From Erythrobacter sp. AP23 (lineage in GTDB: Bacteria > Pseudomonadota > Alphaproteobacteria > Sphingomonadales > Sphingomonadaceae): 64,000 bases of DNA. The stretch covers positions 496,001-560,000 of the forward strand of contig NZ_LNBY01000017.1 in assembly GCF_001542855.1 (NCBI RefSeq), in the 5' to 3' direction. A program made the position numbers and the translations under genes. The notes beneath the pieces were generated by a model. It was given only the letters and a program-made list of their open reading frames with translations, had not been told where the DNA came from and made no database searches. This document shows, in pieces, positions 27,008 to 35,570 of the stretch. The stretch's first letter is position 1. Each line of letters begins with the position of its first letter.

Positions 27008-27467
27008 GCTTTCGCTCTCGGCGCCGCTCGATGTGCGGCTGCTCGACAAGGGACTGTCGGTGGGCGAGGCGCTGGCCGCGTTCAATGCCGCCCATGGCGA
27101 GGCGGGCGGGATCGTGTCCTTTCTCGGCAAGGTGCGGCCCGATGGCGATGTGAAAGCGCTCGAGCTGTCGCATTACGAAAAGCTCACCCTCGCGGGCATG
27201 AAAGACCTGGCCCAAGCGGCGTACGATCGATTCAATCTGGTCGGCGCGCTCGCCTGGCACCGGATCGGGATGATGAGGCCGGGAGAGCCGATCGTGCTGG
27301 TTGCCACAGCCGCGCGGCATCGCCGCAATGCGTTCGAAGCTGCCGACTATCTGATGGATCATCTCAAATCCGCCGCCTGGTTCTGGAAACGCGAAAGGCG
27401 CAGCGACGGTTGGCACTGGATCGAGCCGCGCGATCGAGACCGGATCGACCTCGAACGCTGGAAATAA
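27000..27467 (+). CDS. moaE: molybdopterin synthase catalytic subunit
   Basis: A 155-residue MoaE that converts precursor Z (cPMP) to molybdopterin using sulfur from MoaD. GGIVSFLGKVR, LELSHYEKLTLAGMKDLAQ, AWHRIGMMRPGEPIVLVATAARHR and DYLMDHLKSAAWFWKRE are conserved, with the Lys in FWKRE a catalytic candidate. GTG at 27000 overlaps moaD and is taken as the start. Only moaD and moaE are here; moaA, moaB and moaC are not in the window. Confidence 0.94.
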   Translation: MARLSLSAPLDVRLLDKGLSVGEALAAFNAAHGEAGGIVSFLGKVRPDGDVKALELSHYEKLTLAGMKDLAQAAYDRFNLVGALAWHRIGMMRPGEPIVLVATAARHRRNAFEAADYLMDHLKSAAWFWKRERRSDGWHWIEPRDRDRIDLERWK

Positions 27468-27477
27468 TCCGCGCTTC

Positions 27478-27491
27478 TTGATCGAGATCAA
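27478..27491. promoter_or_regulatory. perfect FNR/FixK-type binding site
   Basis: TTGATCGAGATCAA is a perfect match to the FNR/Anr/FixK half-site pair TTGAT-N4-ATCAA. Its centre is about 58 bases before the ATG of the membrane protein gene at 27542. A class II site would put the transcription start near 27526, leaving a short leader with AAGGAG. The match is read from sequence; regulator and function are inference. Confidence 0.75.
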
Positions 27492-27541
27492 GGAATGGAC
27501 ACCGGGACAGGGGCATCAAGGCTCCAACAAAGGAGCCCGCC

Positions 27542-27964
27542 ATGTCCAAGCATTTCACCCGCGAGCTGGTTGTCCAACAGGCCGCCATCGTCGAATCGCC
27601 CAAGGTTGCGCACGATGCCGACCGCAGCTTCGAGCTTCCCAAGGGGCTCTATTTCGCGACCGTCGGGCTCTATCTGGGATTTCTGGCGGTGATGGCGGCC
27701 GGGCTGTCGACGCCGGGCCTGATCATCCCGATGGCGATCTTCGCGCTGTTCATTGTTGCCGGCTTTGGCCTGCCGCTTATCTGGACGCGGCTGGCGCCCG
27801 GCCATCGCGCGCGCAATATGAGCTGGGACAAGCTTGTAAGCCGCGGCATATCGACCCACACCGGTCGGGTGACCGCGCGCGACGCGGCAGCGCAGGTGCT
27901 GATCCTGCCGGTACTGATCTTCGGCTGGGGCGTGGCCTCGGTGACGATCGCCGCGCTGGTCTGA
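27542..27964 (+). CDS. uncharacterised membrane protein, likely FNR-regulated
   Basis: A 140-residue protein with a soluble N-terminus (~45 residues) and three hydrophobic segments: GLYFATVGLYLGFLAVMAAG, GLIIPMAIFALFIVAGFGLPLIW and a C-terminal VLILPVLIFGWGVASVTIAALV. No catalytic or metal motif stands out, and I cannot name the family. It has AAAGGAG just before ATG 27542, a perfect FNR box upstream, and a strong terminator downstream, so it is probably a monocistronic unit responding to low oxygen. Confidence 0.75.
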   Translation: MSKHFTRELVVQQAAIVESPKVAHDADRSFELPKGLYFATVGLYLGFLAVMAAGLSTPGLIIPMAIFALFIVAGFGLPLIWTRLAPGHRARNMSWDKLVSRGISTHTGRVTARDAAAQVLILPVLIFGWGVASVTIAALV

Positions 27965-27987
27965 CCGCCTAGACAGTTTGGGGAGAG

Positions 27988-28020
27988 GCGCGGGGTCGGG
28001 AAACCGGCTCCGCGCTTTTT
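27988..28020 (+). terminator. rho-independent terminator
   Basis: A twelve-pair stem (27988-27999 with 28004-28015, two G-T wobbles) closes a GAAA tetraloop and runs straight into TTTTT. It ends the membrane protein transcription unit. Confidence 0.88.
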
Positions 28021-28030
28021 GGTATGCGGC

Positions 28031-28549
28031 CTAGCGGACCCGTGCCCGCAGCCGTTCGAGCACCGCATCTTCCTCGGCCACCAGCGCGACGACCGCGTCG
28101 CGCGTAGCGGCGATCGCCGCGGCATCTTCCGCCTGCACGGTCGCGGCGGTGAAGAGGATGTCGAGATCGCCCAGCGCGATCGCGGCGTTGCTGCGCGCCG
28201 AATCGAGATCCGCCAGCGCGACCTGGGCCGCAGCCCAGCTGTCGCTACCCATGGCGCTGCCCGCGGCGGCCTCGACCCGGCGTTCGGCAGCGGGAACCGC
28301 GCTGGTGAAATCTGTGTGCGCAGCCTGCGCGTGGCCAAGCAGGGCGGCAAGGCGCGCTTCCAGCCCGCCGGCAAGGTCTACCTCGACCTCGGGAACGTCG
28401 AGCCTTGGGCTGGGCACCGGCTCGAAGGTTCCTTCCGCGCGTTCCACATCGCGGATCGCGAGCGAGGGGTAACGGTCCGAGGCGGTGCTCGCGCATCCTG
28501 CCAGCAGGATTGCAGCGAGCGGAGCGACAAGGTGCTTGCGATCGATCAT
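28031..28549 (-). CDS. predicted lipoprotein, helical
   Basis: A 172-residue protein with a lipoprotein signal: [19 protein letters not shown], Cys at 19 as lipidation site. The mature part is Ala-rich and predicted helical, with two long amphipathic stretches ([16 protein letters not shown]..., [24 protein letters not shown]). I do not recognise a family. It could be a periplasmic coiled-coil adaptor. ATG 28549 gives the signal peptide; longer in-frame starts would bury it. Confidence 0.72.
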   Translation of the reverse strand: MIDRKHLVAPLAAILLAGCASTASDRYPSLAIRDVERAEGTFEPVPSPRLDVPEVEVDLAGGLEARLAALLGHAQAAHTDFTSAVPAAERRVEAAAGSAMGSDSWAAAQVALADLDSARSNAAIALGDLDILFTAATVQAEDAAAIAATRDAVVALVAEEDAVLERLRARVR

Positions 28550-28614
28550 CGCGTTCTCCATATCACGCGCGTCGCCATGCACCAGCGAGGATGCAATTTT
28601 CCTCGCCGCAAGCG

Positions 28615-28643
28615 TTGACTTCACCACTCCTTTCGCCTAACGG
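28615..28643 (+). promoter_or_regulatory. candidate sigma-70 promoter for rplU-rpmA
   Basis: TTGACT (28615-28620) and TAACGG (28638-28643) are separated by 17 bases, a good sigma-70-type arrangement. Transcription would start near 28650, leaving a leader of about 90 bases before rplU that includes GGGCTGCC...GGCGGCC, capable of folding. Ribosomal protein leaders are often regulatory; this is inference. Confidence 0.55.
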
Positions 28644-28737
28644 CACGCTTCTTTCCGGGGCTGCCTCTGGCGGCCTGACGGGCGCGCCGTGCACTCGCAA
28701 GATCACGGCACAGCAATTTGAACGAGAGATAACCACC

Positions 28738-29211
28738 ATGTTCGCAGTAGTGCGCACGGGCGGCAAGCAGTACCGGGTTGCCGCCGGAGACAAGATCGCG
28801 GTCGAGAAGCTGGCTGGCGAAGCCGGCGATACCGTTACGCTGGGTGATGTCCTGCTTGCGGGCGAGGGCGACACGCTTTCCGACGCCGGCAAGGTCACCG
28901 TTTCGGCTGAGATCATTGCGCAGGCGAAGAGCGAAAAGGTCGTCGTTTTCAAGAAGCGTCGCCGTCACAACTATCGCCGCAAGAGCGGTCATCGCCAGCA
29001 GATGACCCTGCTGCGCATCACCGATGTCGGCACCGGCACCGCCAAGAAGGCCGCTCCCAAGAAGGAAGCTGCCAAGAAGGACGACGCCGCAGAAAAGAAG
29101 GCGCCGGCCAAGAAGGCTGCTCCGAAGAAGGAAGCGGCTGCGAAGAAGGCTCCGGCCAAGAAGGCAGCGCCCAAGAAGGCAGCCGCCAAGAAGACCGAAG
29201 ACAAGAAGTAA
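28738..29211 (+). CDS. rplU: 50S ribosomal protein L21 with lysine/alanine-rich tail
   Basis: A 157-residue L21. The first ~100 residues are the standard protein: [53 protein letters not shown]. Residues ~105-157 are a low-complexity extension of KKAAPKKE and KKAPAKKA repeats typical of histone H1-like tails. Ordinary L21 is about 103 residues. The tail likely adds nonspecific RNA contacts and is encoded by degenerate DNA repeats. It is followed after 12 bases by rpmA, the usual pair. Confidence 0.97.
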   Translation: MFAVVRTGGKQYRVAAGDKIAVEKLAGEAGDTVTLGDVLLAGEGDTLSDAGKVTVSAEIIAQAKSEKVVVFKKRRRHNYRRKSGHRQQMTLLRITDVGTGTAKKAAPKKEAAKKDDAAEKKAPAKKAAPKKEAAAKKAPAKKAAPKKAAAKKTEDKK

Positions 29212-29223
29212 GGAACACGGACG

Positions 29224-29493
29224 ATGGCACATAAGAAAGCAGGCGGTTCGTCGCGCAACGGTCGCGATTCAGCCGGTCGTCGCCTTGGTGTGAAGAAGTT
29301 CGGCAGCGAAAACGTCGTCGCCGGCAACATCATCGTGCGTCAGCGCGGCACCAAGTTCTATCCGGGCGCCAATGTCGGCATGGGCAAGGACCACACGCTG
29401 TTCGCCCTTACCGACGGTATTGTGCGCTTCCACAAGGGCAAGCTCGACCGCAAATTCGTCTCGGTCGACATGCTGGCCGAAGCCGCCGAATAA
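29224..29493 (+). CDS. rpmA: 50S ribosomal protein L27
   Basis: An 89-residue L27 with the canonical [27 protein letters not shown] start, [18 protein letters not shown] and [17 protein letters not shown]. Its N-terminal tail reaches the peptidyl transferase centre. It pairs with rplU and ends before a set of hairpins at 29500-29627. Confidence 0.98.
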   Translation: MAHKKAGGSSRNGRDSAGRRLGVKKFGSENVVAGNIIVRQRGTKFYPGANVGMGKDHTLFALTDGIVRFHKGKLDRKFVSVDMLAEAAE

Positions 29494-29558
29494 CCGGACG
29501 CTCCGATAACGGGATCGTCCAAACGGGACGGTCCCAGCCGGGTCCATGATCCGGCAGC

Positions 29559-29627
29559 CGAAGAGGGAGATGGGACCTTTCCGCCAGGGAAGGGGGCCGT
29601 CTCCCTCTCGTCGTTTCTCCCTCTTCG
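29559..29627 (+). terminator. hairpin region after rpmA
   Basis: CGAAGAGGGAGA (29559-29570) can pair perfectly with TCTCCCTCTTCG (29616-29627), and the inner GGGAGA can alternatively pair with TCTCCCT near 29599-29606. Such competing pairings would give a stable structure after rpmA, although only a short T run follows, so complete termination is not certain. Function as a terminator is inference. Confidence 0.5.
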
Positions 29628-29716
29628 ATTTCGCGGCGAAATTTTCTTTCGCCATCATGCAATTGTCACGCGTCCGGCCTAGGAGCCCGGAGCGTGGATA
29701 GACGGGGAGATTACCG

Positions 29717-30259
29717 ATGTTCCATGTGACCGAAAGGCTGCTGTTGCGGCCTGCCTGGCCCGAAGATGCAGAAGCGCTGTTCGGCGGCATTGCCGATGAA
29801 GGCGTGGTCCGCAATCTTGCCCGCGCGCCATGGCCCTATCTCCCCAAACATGCCCGCGAATTCGTCATGCGCGAGCAGGATCAGCGCTATCCGGTGTTCC
29901 TGATTACCTTGCCTTCCGCCGAAGGCTCGGAGCTGATCGGTTGCATTGGGATCGACCCCTGCGAGGGAGCCGATGCGGAGATCGGTTACTGGATTGCGCG
30001 GCCCTATTGGGGACGCGGGTTTGCCAGCGAGGCGGCCAGCGGGGTTCTGGAAATCGCGCGGCTGCTCGGCCACAACCGGATCGAGGCCGGTCACTTCATC
30101 GACAATCCTGCCTCGGGCAAGGTGCTGCGTAAGATAGGCTTCCTGCCCACGGGCAAGGTCGCGCCGCGCCATAGCTGCGCCCGGGGCGAGGACGTACCCT
30201 GCGCGCTGTTCCGGCTCGACCTCGAGGCCGCCGACCAGACTTCATCACAAGCGGCCTGA
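29717..30259 (+). CDS. GNAT family N-acetyltransferase
   Basis: A 180-residue GNAT acetyltransferase of the RimJ/RimL type. It starts TERLLLRPAWPEDAEALF, has IGYWIARPYWGRGFASEAASGVLEIA with the acetyl-CoA pyrophosphate loop (a GRGFAS variant of RxxGxG/A), then IEAGHFIDNPASGKVLRKIGF. RimJ/RimL-type enzymes acetylate ribosomal protein N-termini or small amines; the substrate here is unknown. It is bracketed by hairpins and appears monocistronic. Confidence 0.9.
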   Translation: MFHVTERLLLRPAWPEDAEALFGGIADEGVVRNLARAPWPYLPKHAREFVMREQDQRYPVFLITLPSAEGSELIGCIGIDPCEGADAEIGYWIARPYWGRGFASEAASGVLEIARLLGHNRIEAGHFIDNPASGKVLRKIGFLPTGKVAPRHSCARGEDVPCALFRLDLEAADQTSSQAA

Positions 30260-30274
30260 CGGCACGCGAAAGAA

Positions 30275-30306
30275 AGACCCCGCAAGCTGGTACGCTTGCG
30301 GGGTCT
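30275..30306. terminator. strong hairpin terminator
   Basis: A 13-base-pair perfect stem AGACCCCGCAAGC / GCTTGCGGGGTCT closes a six-base loop. The T-rich side is short (GTTCTC) but the stem is very stable and sits between two converging genes, so it can stop transcription from both directions. Confidence 0.78.
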
Positions 30307-30316
30307 GTTCTCATCG

Positions 30317-30387
30317 ATCCCCCGTGCAGGCGGGGGTCTCAGGCTGACTTGCGCCGATTCTGCCGGGGTCCCCGCCCTGGCGGGGAC
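30317..30387. repeat. pair of GC-rich palindromic repeats
   Basis: Two hairpin-forming elements: CCCCCG/CGGGGG around a short loop (30319-30336) and a perfect nine-base-pair palindrome GTCCCCGCC/GGCGGGGAC (30368-30387 region), spaced about 30 bases apart. The CCCCGCC...GGCGGGG core resembles REP-like repeats in sphingomonads. They lie between the acetyltransferase and the metal-dependent hydrolase. Confidence 0.5.
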
Positions 30388-30392
30388 TCACG

Positions 30393-31271
30393 TCATTCGG
30401 CGGGCATCAGCGCGTCTGCAAAGTCACCCTCGTAGAGTTTGATCAGCTCGCGGTCGTCGTGATCCCAGGGATGGAAGCCCGGCTTGAAGTAAGCCAGCCA
30501 TGCCGGGAAGATCCGGCGCACCACCCCGGGCGACACAGTCAGGTACTTCAACAGACCCCACTTGGCTTTCCAACCGGTGATGCCGTCCTGTTCGAGCAGG
30601 GCGAGCGAATCGATCCAGCGGTTCTTGAAGAAGCGCGCGGTGACCGTCAGCATCACCAGGCTGCGGACCTTCCAGCGGCGCCAGGCGGTCCAGTCTTTCG
30701 TCGCATGGTTCCAGGTGTCGAAGGCAACGCCCTTGTGCTCGATTTCCTCGGCCGCGTGCCAGCGCCACATGTCGCGCACTTCCTTGTCGGCATTCTCGAA
30801 ATGCTTCGGATTGGCGAGAAATTCGGCCGCCATCATCGCAGTGTAGTGTTCCAGCGCCATGGTGACGGCGAGGTTGGCGATGGCCGGGCGGTCCTTGGTC
30901 AGGGCGAGCAGTTCGGCCACGCGCGCATCGATCGCCTTGATGTCGTAGCCGGCATCTTCCGCGAGGCGATTGAAGGCGATGTGTTCGCGCGTGTGGTTGA
31001 TTTCCTGCTTAACGAAGGCGCGAATTTCCGCTTCAAGCTTGGGGTTGGCGCCTTCGCGATGGGCCTTGACCGCTTCGATGAAGAAGGCCTCTCCGCGAGG
31101 GAAAGTGGCCGACAGCGCGTTGTGCCAGGCGGTGCCGAAAGGTTCGCCCGCCCACCAGCGGCGGGGGTTGGTACCGCGATTGAAGCGTTCGTCGCGCACG
31201 GTAATGGTGAGGTCGGCCGGCGTGGGGGCTGCCTGGCGCGTATCGGTGTCGATCGAAACGGGGGCGTTCAT
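30393..31271 (-). CDS. predicted metal-dependent hydrolase, TetR-linked
   Basis: A 292-residue protein of the family (PF10118-type) often annotated as predicted metal-dependent hydrolase. It has repeated Glu/His-rich helices: FVKQEINHTREHIAFN, TMALEHYTAMMAAEF and WRWHAAEEIEHKGVAFD, giving a ferritin-like arrangement of Glu and His that could bind two metals. The reaction is unknown. ATG 31271 has GGAG upstream; MSVNL at 31298 is an alternative start. It is divergent from the TetR gene with a shared operator. Confidence 0.82.
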   Translation of the reverse strand: MNAPVSIDTDTRQAAPTPADLTITVRDERFNRGTNPRRWWAGEPFGTAWHNALSATFPRGEAFFIEAVKAHREGANPKLEAEIRAFVKQEINHTREHIAFNRLAEDAGYDIKAIDARVAELLALTKDRPAIANLAVTMALEHYTAMMAAEFLANPKHFENADKEVRDMWRWHAAEEIEHKGVAFDTWNHATKDWTAWRRWKVRSLVMLTVTARFFKNRWIDSLALLEQDGITGWKAKWGLLKYLTVSPGVVRRIFPAWLAYFKPGFHPWDHDDRELIKLYEGDFADALMPAE

Positions 31272-31301
31272 GGAGGGCTCCGCGAGATTAACTGACATCA
31301 A

Positions 31302-31322
31302 TGTAAGTAAGGCTTACTTACA
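31302..31322. promoter_or_regulatory. palindromic TetR-type operator between divergent genes
   Basis: Ten-base half-sites TGTAAGTAAG and CTTACTTACA flank one central G, a perfect palindrome. On the minus strand TTGACA (31327-31332) lies just upstream, so the palindrome sits in the spacer and -10 region of the hydrolase promoter. Repression of the metal-dependent hydrolase, and probably self-regulation of the TetR gene, is inferred. Confidence 0.8.
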
Positions 31323-31388
31323 CGGCTGTCAATAAAAAGCCCCTTAGCGCTTTCCACCCCGTTTTGGATGGGGTAATCCGCACCACAC

Positions 31389-31988
31389 ATGGCGACACGC
31401 AAGAGACTCTCCCCCGAGGAATCGCGCCTGGCTGCACTCGAGTCGGCGCGCGCGCTGCTGATCGAGACCGGTCCGCAATCGGTAACGCTCAAGGCCGTTG
31501 CCTCGCGAATCGGGCGTACGCACGCCAATCTGCTTCACCATTTCGGATCGGCCGCGGGATTGCAGAAAGCGCTCGCCGGCCACCTTGCGAAAACGGTGTG
31601 CGACACGATCATCGACGCCGTGCGGGCAAGCCGCGCCGGGCTGGGCAGCCCACGCGAAGTGGTCGACCTCGCCTTCGATGCCTTCGACAAGGAAGGGGCG
31701 GGCGCGCTTGCCAGCTGGATGATCCTGACGGGCAATGAGGATGCGCTGACCCCCATTGTCGAGACGATCCATCAGCTGGTCGACGAGATCGCCCCCGAAG
31801 AAGCGGCGCATGGTGTCGATGCCATGCATGTGCATGAAGAAACGCTCGCACTGGTGCTGATGGCGATGGGCGATGCACTGATCGGGACCGCTCTGGCCCG
31901 GTCGCTCGGCCTGCCCGATACGGCCGCGCGCGATCGGGCCGAGCGCATGCTCACCCGATCGATGGAAGCTAACCTTCCGAAGCGGTAA
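31389..31988 (+). CDS. TetR/AcrR family transcriptional regulator
   Basis: A 199-residue TetR regulator. The N-terminal HTH reads ALESARALLIETGPQSVTLKAVASRIGRTHANLLHHFGSAAGL, with the recognition helix around THANLLHHF; the C-terminal domain is helical and includes LASWMILTG and MAMGDALIGTALARSLG. The ligand is unknown. It is divergent from the metal-dependent hydrolase, with the palindrome at 31302-31322 between them. Its 3' end overlaps the convergent ygfZ by 20 bases. Confidence 0.9.
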   Translation: MATRKRLSPEESRLAALESARALLIETGPQSVTLKAVASRIGRTHANLLHHFGSAAGLQKALAGHLAKTVCDTIIDAVRASRAGLGSPREVVDLAFDAFDKEGAGALASWMILTGNEDALTPIVETIHQLVDEIAPEEAAHGVDAMHVHEETLALVLMAMGDALIGTALARSLGLPDTAARDRAERMLTRSMEANLPKR

Positions 31989-32712
31989 CCGCCTTGCGCA
32001 TCCATCCCGGCGTGTTCTCGAAATCGATATCCGCCAGTCTCAGATGGTCGACCGCCAATCCCAATTCCGGGTAACCGGCCTTGCGCCGTTTTTCGTCCGA
32101 CCGGTCGAGCGGGACCACGACCAGCCTCCGGTTGACCTTGCTGCGCCAGTTCATTCGCGCAGTATTTTCCTGGCCGACATAGCAGCCTTTGGCGAAGGTG
32201 ACGCCGTTTAGCTCGACCGCATTGGTCTCTAGCCACAAAACATCGCCCAGCTCGGTGCGTCCTTCCGGTACGCCCAGTGCGAGCCGGTGCGCTAGCCACG
32301 CTTCGTCGGCGGCCTCGTGGGCATCGTCCGCGGGGGCAAGCCAGCGCTGGCCCAAAGCGCCGAGACGCGGATCGGCAGCGCCGCCATCGCCCATCTCGCG
32401 CTGCCAATGGATGGCTACGGTACGATCGACGCGAATCTCGATCTTGCGACGCAGGCGATAGAGCGAGAGACGTTTGGCCAATTCCTCGGCCGCCTCCGCC
32501 TCGCAATCGATCAGCAATTCGCCCCCGGGACCCGGCCAGACGAGGAAATCGAACAGCGTCTTGCCCTGCGGCGTCAGCAGTCCGGCATAAACGGGCAGAT
32601 TGCCGGTGACGTCGTTGGTCACGAGGCCCTGCAGGAAGTCCGCGACGTCCTCTTCGGGGTCCTCGGCAGACAGGCGGATCACGGAGCGGCTGGTCAGGCG
32701 GGTAGCAGTCAT
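31969..32712 (-). CDS. ygfZ: YgfZ/GcvT domain-containing iron-sulfur assembly protein
   Basis: A 247-residue YgfZ/IBA57-type folate-binding protein that helps late iron-sulfur cluster maturation. The signature KGCYVGQE at 175-182 carries the essential Cys177; [11 protein letters not shown] and [15 protein letters not shown] at the N-terminal side are also conserved. Glycine cleavage T-protein motifs are absent, which distinguishes it from GcvT. The ATG at 32712 is 38 bases from the divergent pyrC. Confidence 0.92.
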   Translation of the reverse strand: MTATRLTSRSVIRLSAEDPEEDVADFLQGLVTNDVTGNLPVYAGLLTPQGKTLFDFLVWPGPGGELLIDCEAEAAEELAKRLSLYRLRRKIEIRVDRTVAIHWQREMGDGGAADPRLGALGQRWLAPADDAHEAADEAWLAHRLALGVPEGRTELGDVLWLETNAVELNGVTFAKGCYVGQENTARMNWRSKVNRRLVVVPLDRSDEKRRKAGYPELGLAVDHLRLADIDFENTPGWMRKAVTASEG

Positions 32713-32750
32713 GGGTGACAGATAGGCCGCTCGCCGCCATAGGCAACACC

Positions 32751-33788
32751 ATGGTCGAATCGCTGACAATCCGCCGCCCCGACGATTGGCACCTGCACTT
32801 CCGCGACGGCGCAACCATGCGCGCGGTGGTGCCGCAGACCGCTCGCCAGTTCGCGCGTGCGATCGTGATGCCCAACCTTTCCCCTCCGGTGACCACCATG
32901 ACGCTGGCCGCCGCCTATCGCGAGCGGATCCTGGCGGCGGTGCCCGAGGGTATGGACTTCACGCCGCTGATGACCGCCTATCTCACCGACGAGAGCGATG
33001 CGGACGATCTGGCGGCGGGCCACGGCGATGGCGTGCTGACCGCGGCAAAGCTCTACCCGGCGGGTGCGACGACCAATTCCGCCCACGGGGTCACCGATGT
33101 CGCCAATATCATGGGCGTGCTCGAGCGGATGGCCGAGATCGGCATGCCGCTTTGCGTTCATGGCGAGGTGACCACGCCCGATATCGACATCTTCGACCGC
33201 GAGGCGGTGTTCATCGACCGCGTGCTTCAGCCGCTGGTCGACCGGCTGCCGAACCTGCGCGTCATCTTCGAACACATCACCACGATGCAGGCCGTGTCCT
33301 TCGTCGAGAGCGGGGGGCCGAATATCGCCGCGACGATCACGCCGCAGCACCTGCATATCAACCGCAACGACATCCTCGTCGGCGGGATCCGTCCGCATAT
33401 GTACTGTCTGCCGGTGGCCAAGCGCGAACAGCATCGCCTCGCGCTGCGCGGCGCGGCGACCAGCGGCTCGCCGAAGTATTTCCTCGGGACCGACAGCGCG
33501 CCGCACCATCGCCACGACAAGGAAAGCGCCTGCGGCTGTGCGGGCATCTTCAACGCGCCCTTCGCGCTCGAAAGCTATATCCAGGTGTTCGAGGACGAGA
33601 GCGCGCTCCAGCATTTCGAAGCCTTCGCCAGCCTCAACGGTCCGGCCTTCTACGGCCTCGCGCCCAATGAGGAGCGAATCACGCTGGAGAAGGCGCCGGT
33701 CGAGGTCCCGGCCGAGGTGGACGGCGGCGAGGGGCGGATCGTGCCCTTCCACGCGGGCGAAACGCTCAGCTGGCGGCTGGCCTCCTAG
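32751..33788 (+). CDS. pyrC: dihydroorotase, type II
   Basis: A 345-residue class II dihydroorotase interconverting N-carbamoyl-L-aspartate and dihydroorotate. [10 protein letters not shown] has His14 and His16 for zinc, [13 protein letters not shown] has the carboxylated Lys100, FEHITT and [10 protein letters not shown] supply two more His ligands, and FLGTDSAPH has the catalytic Asp. ATG 32751 gives the standard length of ~345; an upstream GTG at 32715 would add 12 non-homologous residues. Its 3' end overlaps the convergent rarD gene by 23 bases. Confidence 0.95.
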   Translation: MVESLTIRRPDDWHLHFRDGATMRAVVPQTARQFARAIVMPNLSPPVTTMTLAAAYRERILAAVPEGMDFTPLMTAYLTDESDADDLAAGHGDGVLTAAKLYPAGATTNSAHGVTDVANIMGVLERMAEIGMPLCVHGEVTTPDIDIFDREAVFIDRVLQPLVDRLPNLRVIFEHITTMQAVSFVESGGPNIAATITPQHLHINRNDILVGGIRPHMYCLPVAKREQHRLALRGAATSGSPKYFLGTDSAPHHRHDKESACGCAGIFNAPFALESYIQVFEDESALQHFEAFASLNGPAFYGLAPNEERITLEKAPVEVPAEVDGGEGRIVPFHAGETLSWRLAS

Positions 33789-34668
33789 ACCGGGCGACGA
33801 GGTTCCAAACGAAGATCGCCGCCGCCGTCCAGATACAGGCGAAGCACGCAGCCTGCGCCGGTTTCAGCTCTTCGCCGAACACTGTGAGGCCGAGGACGAA
33901 GACGATGCTCGGCGCGAGGAACTGGATGAAGCCCAGCGTCGAATAGGGCAGTTTGCGCGCGGCGATGGCGAAGAACAGCAGCGGGAAGGCGGTCAGCGCG
34001 CCGCCCGCCATGATCGCCAGGCTGAGCTCGGCCGAGACGGCGAAGGAAGAACCTTGCGTCTGCGCGAAATACCACGCAACCCCTGCCGAGGGGACCAGCA
34101 GTAGAGCCGATTCGATGGTCAGTCCGGGAAGCGATCCGACGTCGAGCTGCTTGCGGATCAACCCGTAGCTCCCGAAGCTCAGCGCCAGCGTCAGGCTGAT
34201 CCACAGCGTCGTCAGTGCGCCCGCGACAAGCAGCGACACGCCGATCGCGGCAATGCCTACCGCGACCCATTGCGGCCGCGTCAGCTTCTCGCCCAAGAGC
34301 AGCGTGCCGAGCAGTACGTTGAGCAACGGATTGATGTAGTAGCCAAGGCTCGCGGCATAGACTTGGCCGTTCTGGATCGCCCAGACGTAGACCACCCAAT
34401 TGACCGCTATCAGCGCGGCGCTCGCGGCGAGCCAGCCGAGCGTGTGGCGATTGGCGAGGGCGGCGCGCAGATCGGGCAGCTGCCGGCGAAACAGCACGAT
34501 CAGCAGACACAGCGGCAGTGTCCAGATGATCCGCCAACCGACGAATTCGAATGCCGGGACGCTCTGCACGAGAATCAGGTAGAGCGGAAGGAAGCCCCAG
34601 ATGATATAGGCACCGAAGGCCGCGACAAGGCCCGTCCGGTCGTGCTGGGGTGGGGCGCTGGCATCCAT
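33766..34668 (-). CDS. rarD: RarD/EamA family transporter
   Basis: A 300-residue drug/metabolite transporter with about ten hydrophobic segments in two EamA repeats. It begins [22 protein letters not shown], has [53 protein letters not shown], and a C-terminal [20 protein letters not shown], all characteristic of RarD. The substrate is unknown; RarD was linked to chloramphenicol tolerance in Pseudomonas. Confidence 0.92.
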   Translation of the reverse strand: MDASAPPQHDRTGLVAAFGAYIIWGFLPLYLILVQSVPAFEFVGWRIIWTLPLCLLIVLFRRQLPDLRAALANRHTLGWLAASAALIAVNWVVYVWAIQNGQVYAASLGYYINPLLNVLLGTLLLGEKLTRPQWVAVGIAAIGVSLLVAGALTTLWISLTLALSFGSYGLIRKQLDVGSLPGLTIESALLLVPSAGVAWYFAQTQGSSFAVSAELSLAIMAGGALTAFPLLFFAIAARKLPYSTLGFIQFLAPSIVFVLGLTVFGEELKPAQAACFACIWTAAAIFVWNLVARSRRPAAS

Positions 34669-34851
34669 CGGGGCGCGCTAGGCGGGTGAGCACGTGCCCG
34701 CAAGCTTCATTTCATCGCTGCCCAGACCTCGATTCATCGAAAATCGCAAATCTGACGATGCCGTTGCATTCGGTTCAGCTTCGAGGGCGTAAAGCTTAAC
34801 GGCATCGACAACGTGGCTGTGGTGGCCAGCCCCAACCAGAAGGACGAAGCC

Positions 34852-35352
34852 GTGTCGAAGTTTCTCAAGACTGCATCGATGGCACTGGCCGCATCGGGCC
34901 TTGCCCTTGCGGTGCCGGCAAGCGCAGCCCCCGCGCTGCACGCGACGCAGGGCGCGCATGCCACCGTTACCGGGGACATGACCTACGAACACAAGCGCCA
35001 TCGCCATCATCGCCACTATCGGGATTATAGGGACTACCGGGACTACCGGGATTACAGAGATTACCGCGACGACCGACGCTACGAATCGCGGCCCTATTAC
35101 ATGGGCTACGACCGCTATTACGGCCAGCCGGTTCGCGCGAACACGCGTATCTGGCGCGGGCGTGACGGGCGTTACTACTGCCGCCGCGACAATGGCACCA
35201 CCGGCCTGCTGGTCGGTGCCGGGGTCGGCGCGCTGCTCGGCCACGAGATCGCCGGGCGCGGTGGAGACCGCACGCTTGGCGCGATCCTAGGCGGGGCAGC
35301 GGGCGCCTTGCTCGGCCGCTCGATCGACCGCTCCCGAACGCGCTGCGGCTAA
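34852..35352 (+). CDS. glycine-zipper outer membrane protein with Tyr-Arg-Asp repeat
   Basis: A 166-residue exported protein. GTG at 34852 follows AAGGAC and gives a signal peptide cleaved after ASAAP. A His/Arg stretch (HKRHRHHRHYRDYRDYRDYRD) with a three-residue YRD repeat, encoded by tandem GGGACTACC-type units, precedes a Tyr-rich linker. The C-terminus TGLLVGAGVGALLGHEIAGRGG...GAILGGAAGALLGRSI is a glycine-zipper 2TM domain, as in outer-membrane lipoprotein-like SlyB/RcnB relatives. A role in envelope integrity is likely; the details are inference. A terminator follows. Confidence 0.78.
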   Translation: MSKFLKTASMALAASGLALAVPASAAPALHATQGAHATVTGDMTYEHKRHRHHRHYRDYRDYRDYRDYRDYRDDRRYESRPYYMGYDRYYGQPVRANTRIWRGRDGRYYCRRDNGTTGLLVGAGVGALLGHEIAGRGGDRTLGAILGGAAGALLGRSIDRSRTRCG

Positions 35353-35417
35353 CCCTTTTGCGAGTTCCGGCCGTGCCCACCCACGGTCGGAAACCACGGT
35401 TCCCCACCGAGCCGTGC

Positions 35418-35464
35418 GGGCGTCGTCCGTCCTCCATTCCGGAGGCGGGCGGCGCCCTTTAGCT
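35418..35464 (+). terminator. rho-independent terminator after the glycine-zipper gene
   Basis: A long GC-rich stem (35418-35435 paired with 35441-35457, allowing G-T wobbles and one bulge) is followed by TTTAGCTTTT. It lies between the glycine-zipper gene and the lipoprotein gene and ends the former unit. Confidence 0.78.
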
Positions 35465-35570
35465 TTTGTCCAAGCGCATGTCCCGCTATGGTGCAGGGCA
35501 TGTCGAGAGGCTGGAAGTCCTGGCGACTCCGGCCTTATGCCGTTCGTGTTCCCAAGCTGAAGGTCTACCC

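Noticed and set aside
29031..29211. Repetitive DNA at the end of rplU considered as a CRISPR-like or tandem repeat array
   Set aside because: The repeats are short, degenerate and fully in frame, encoding a Lys/Ala tail; there are no unique spacers.
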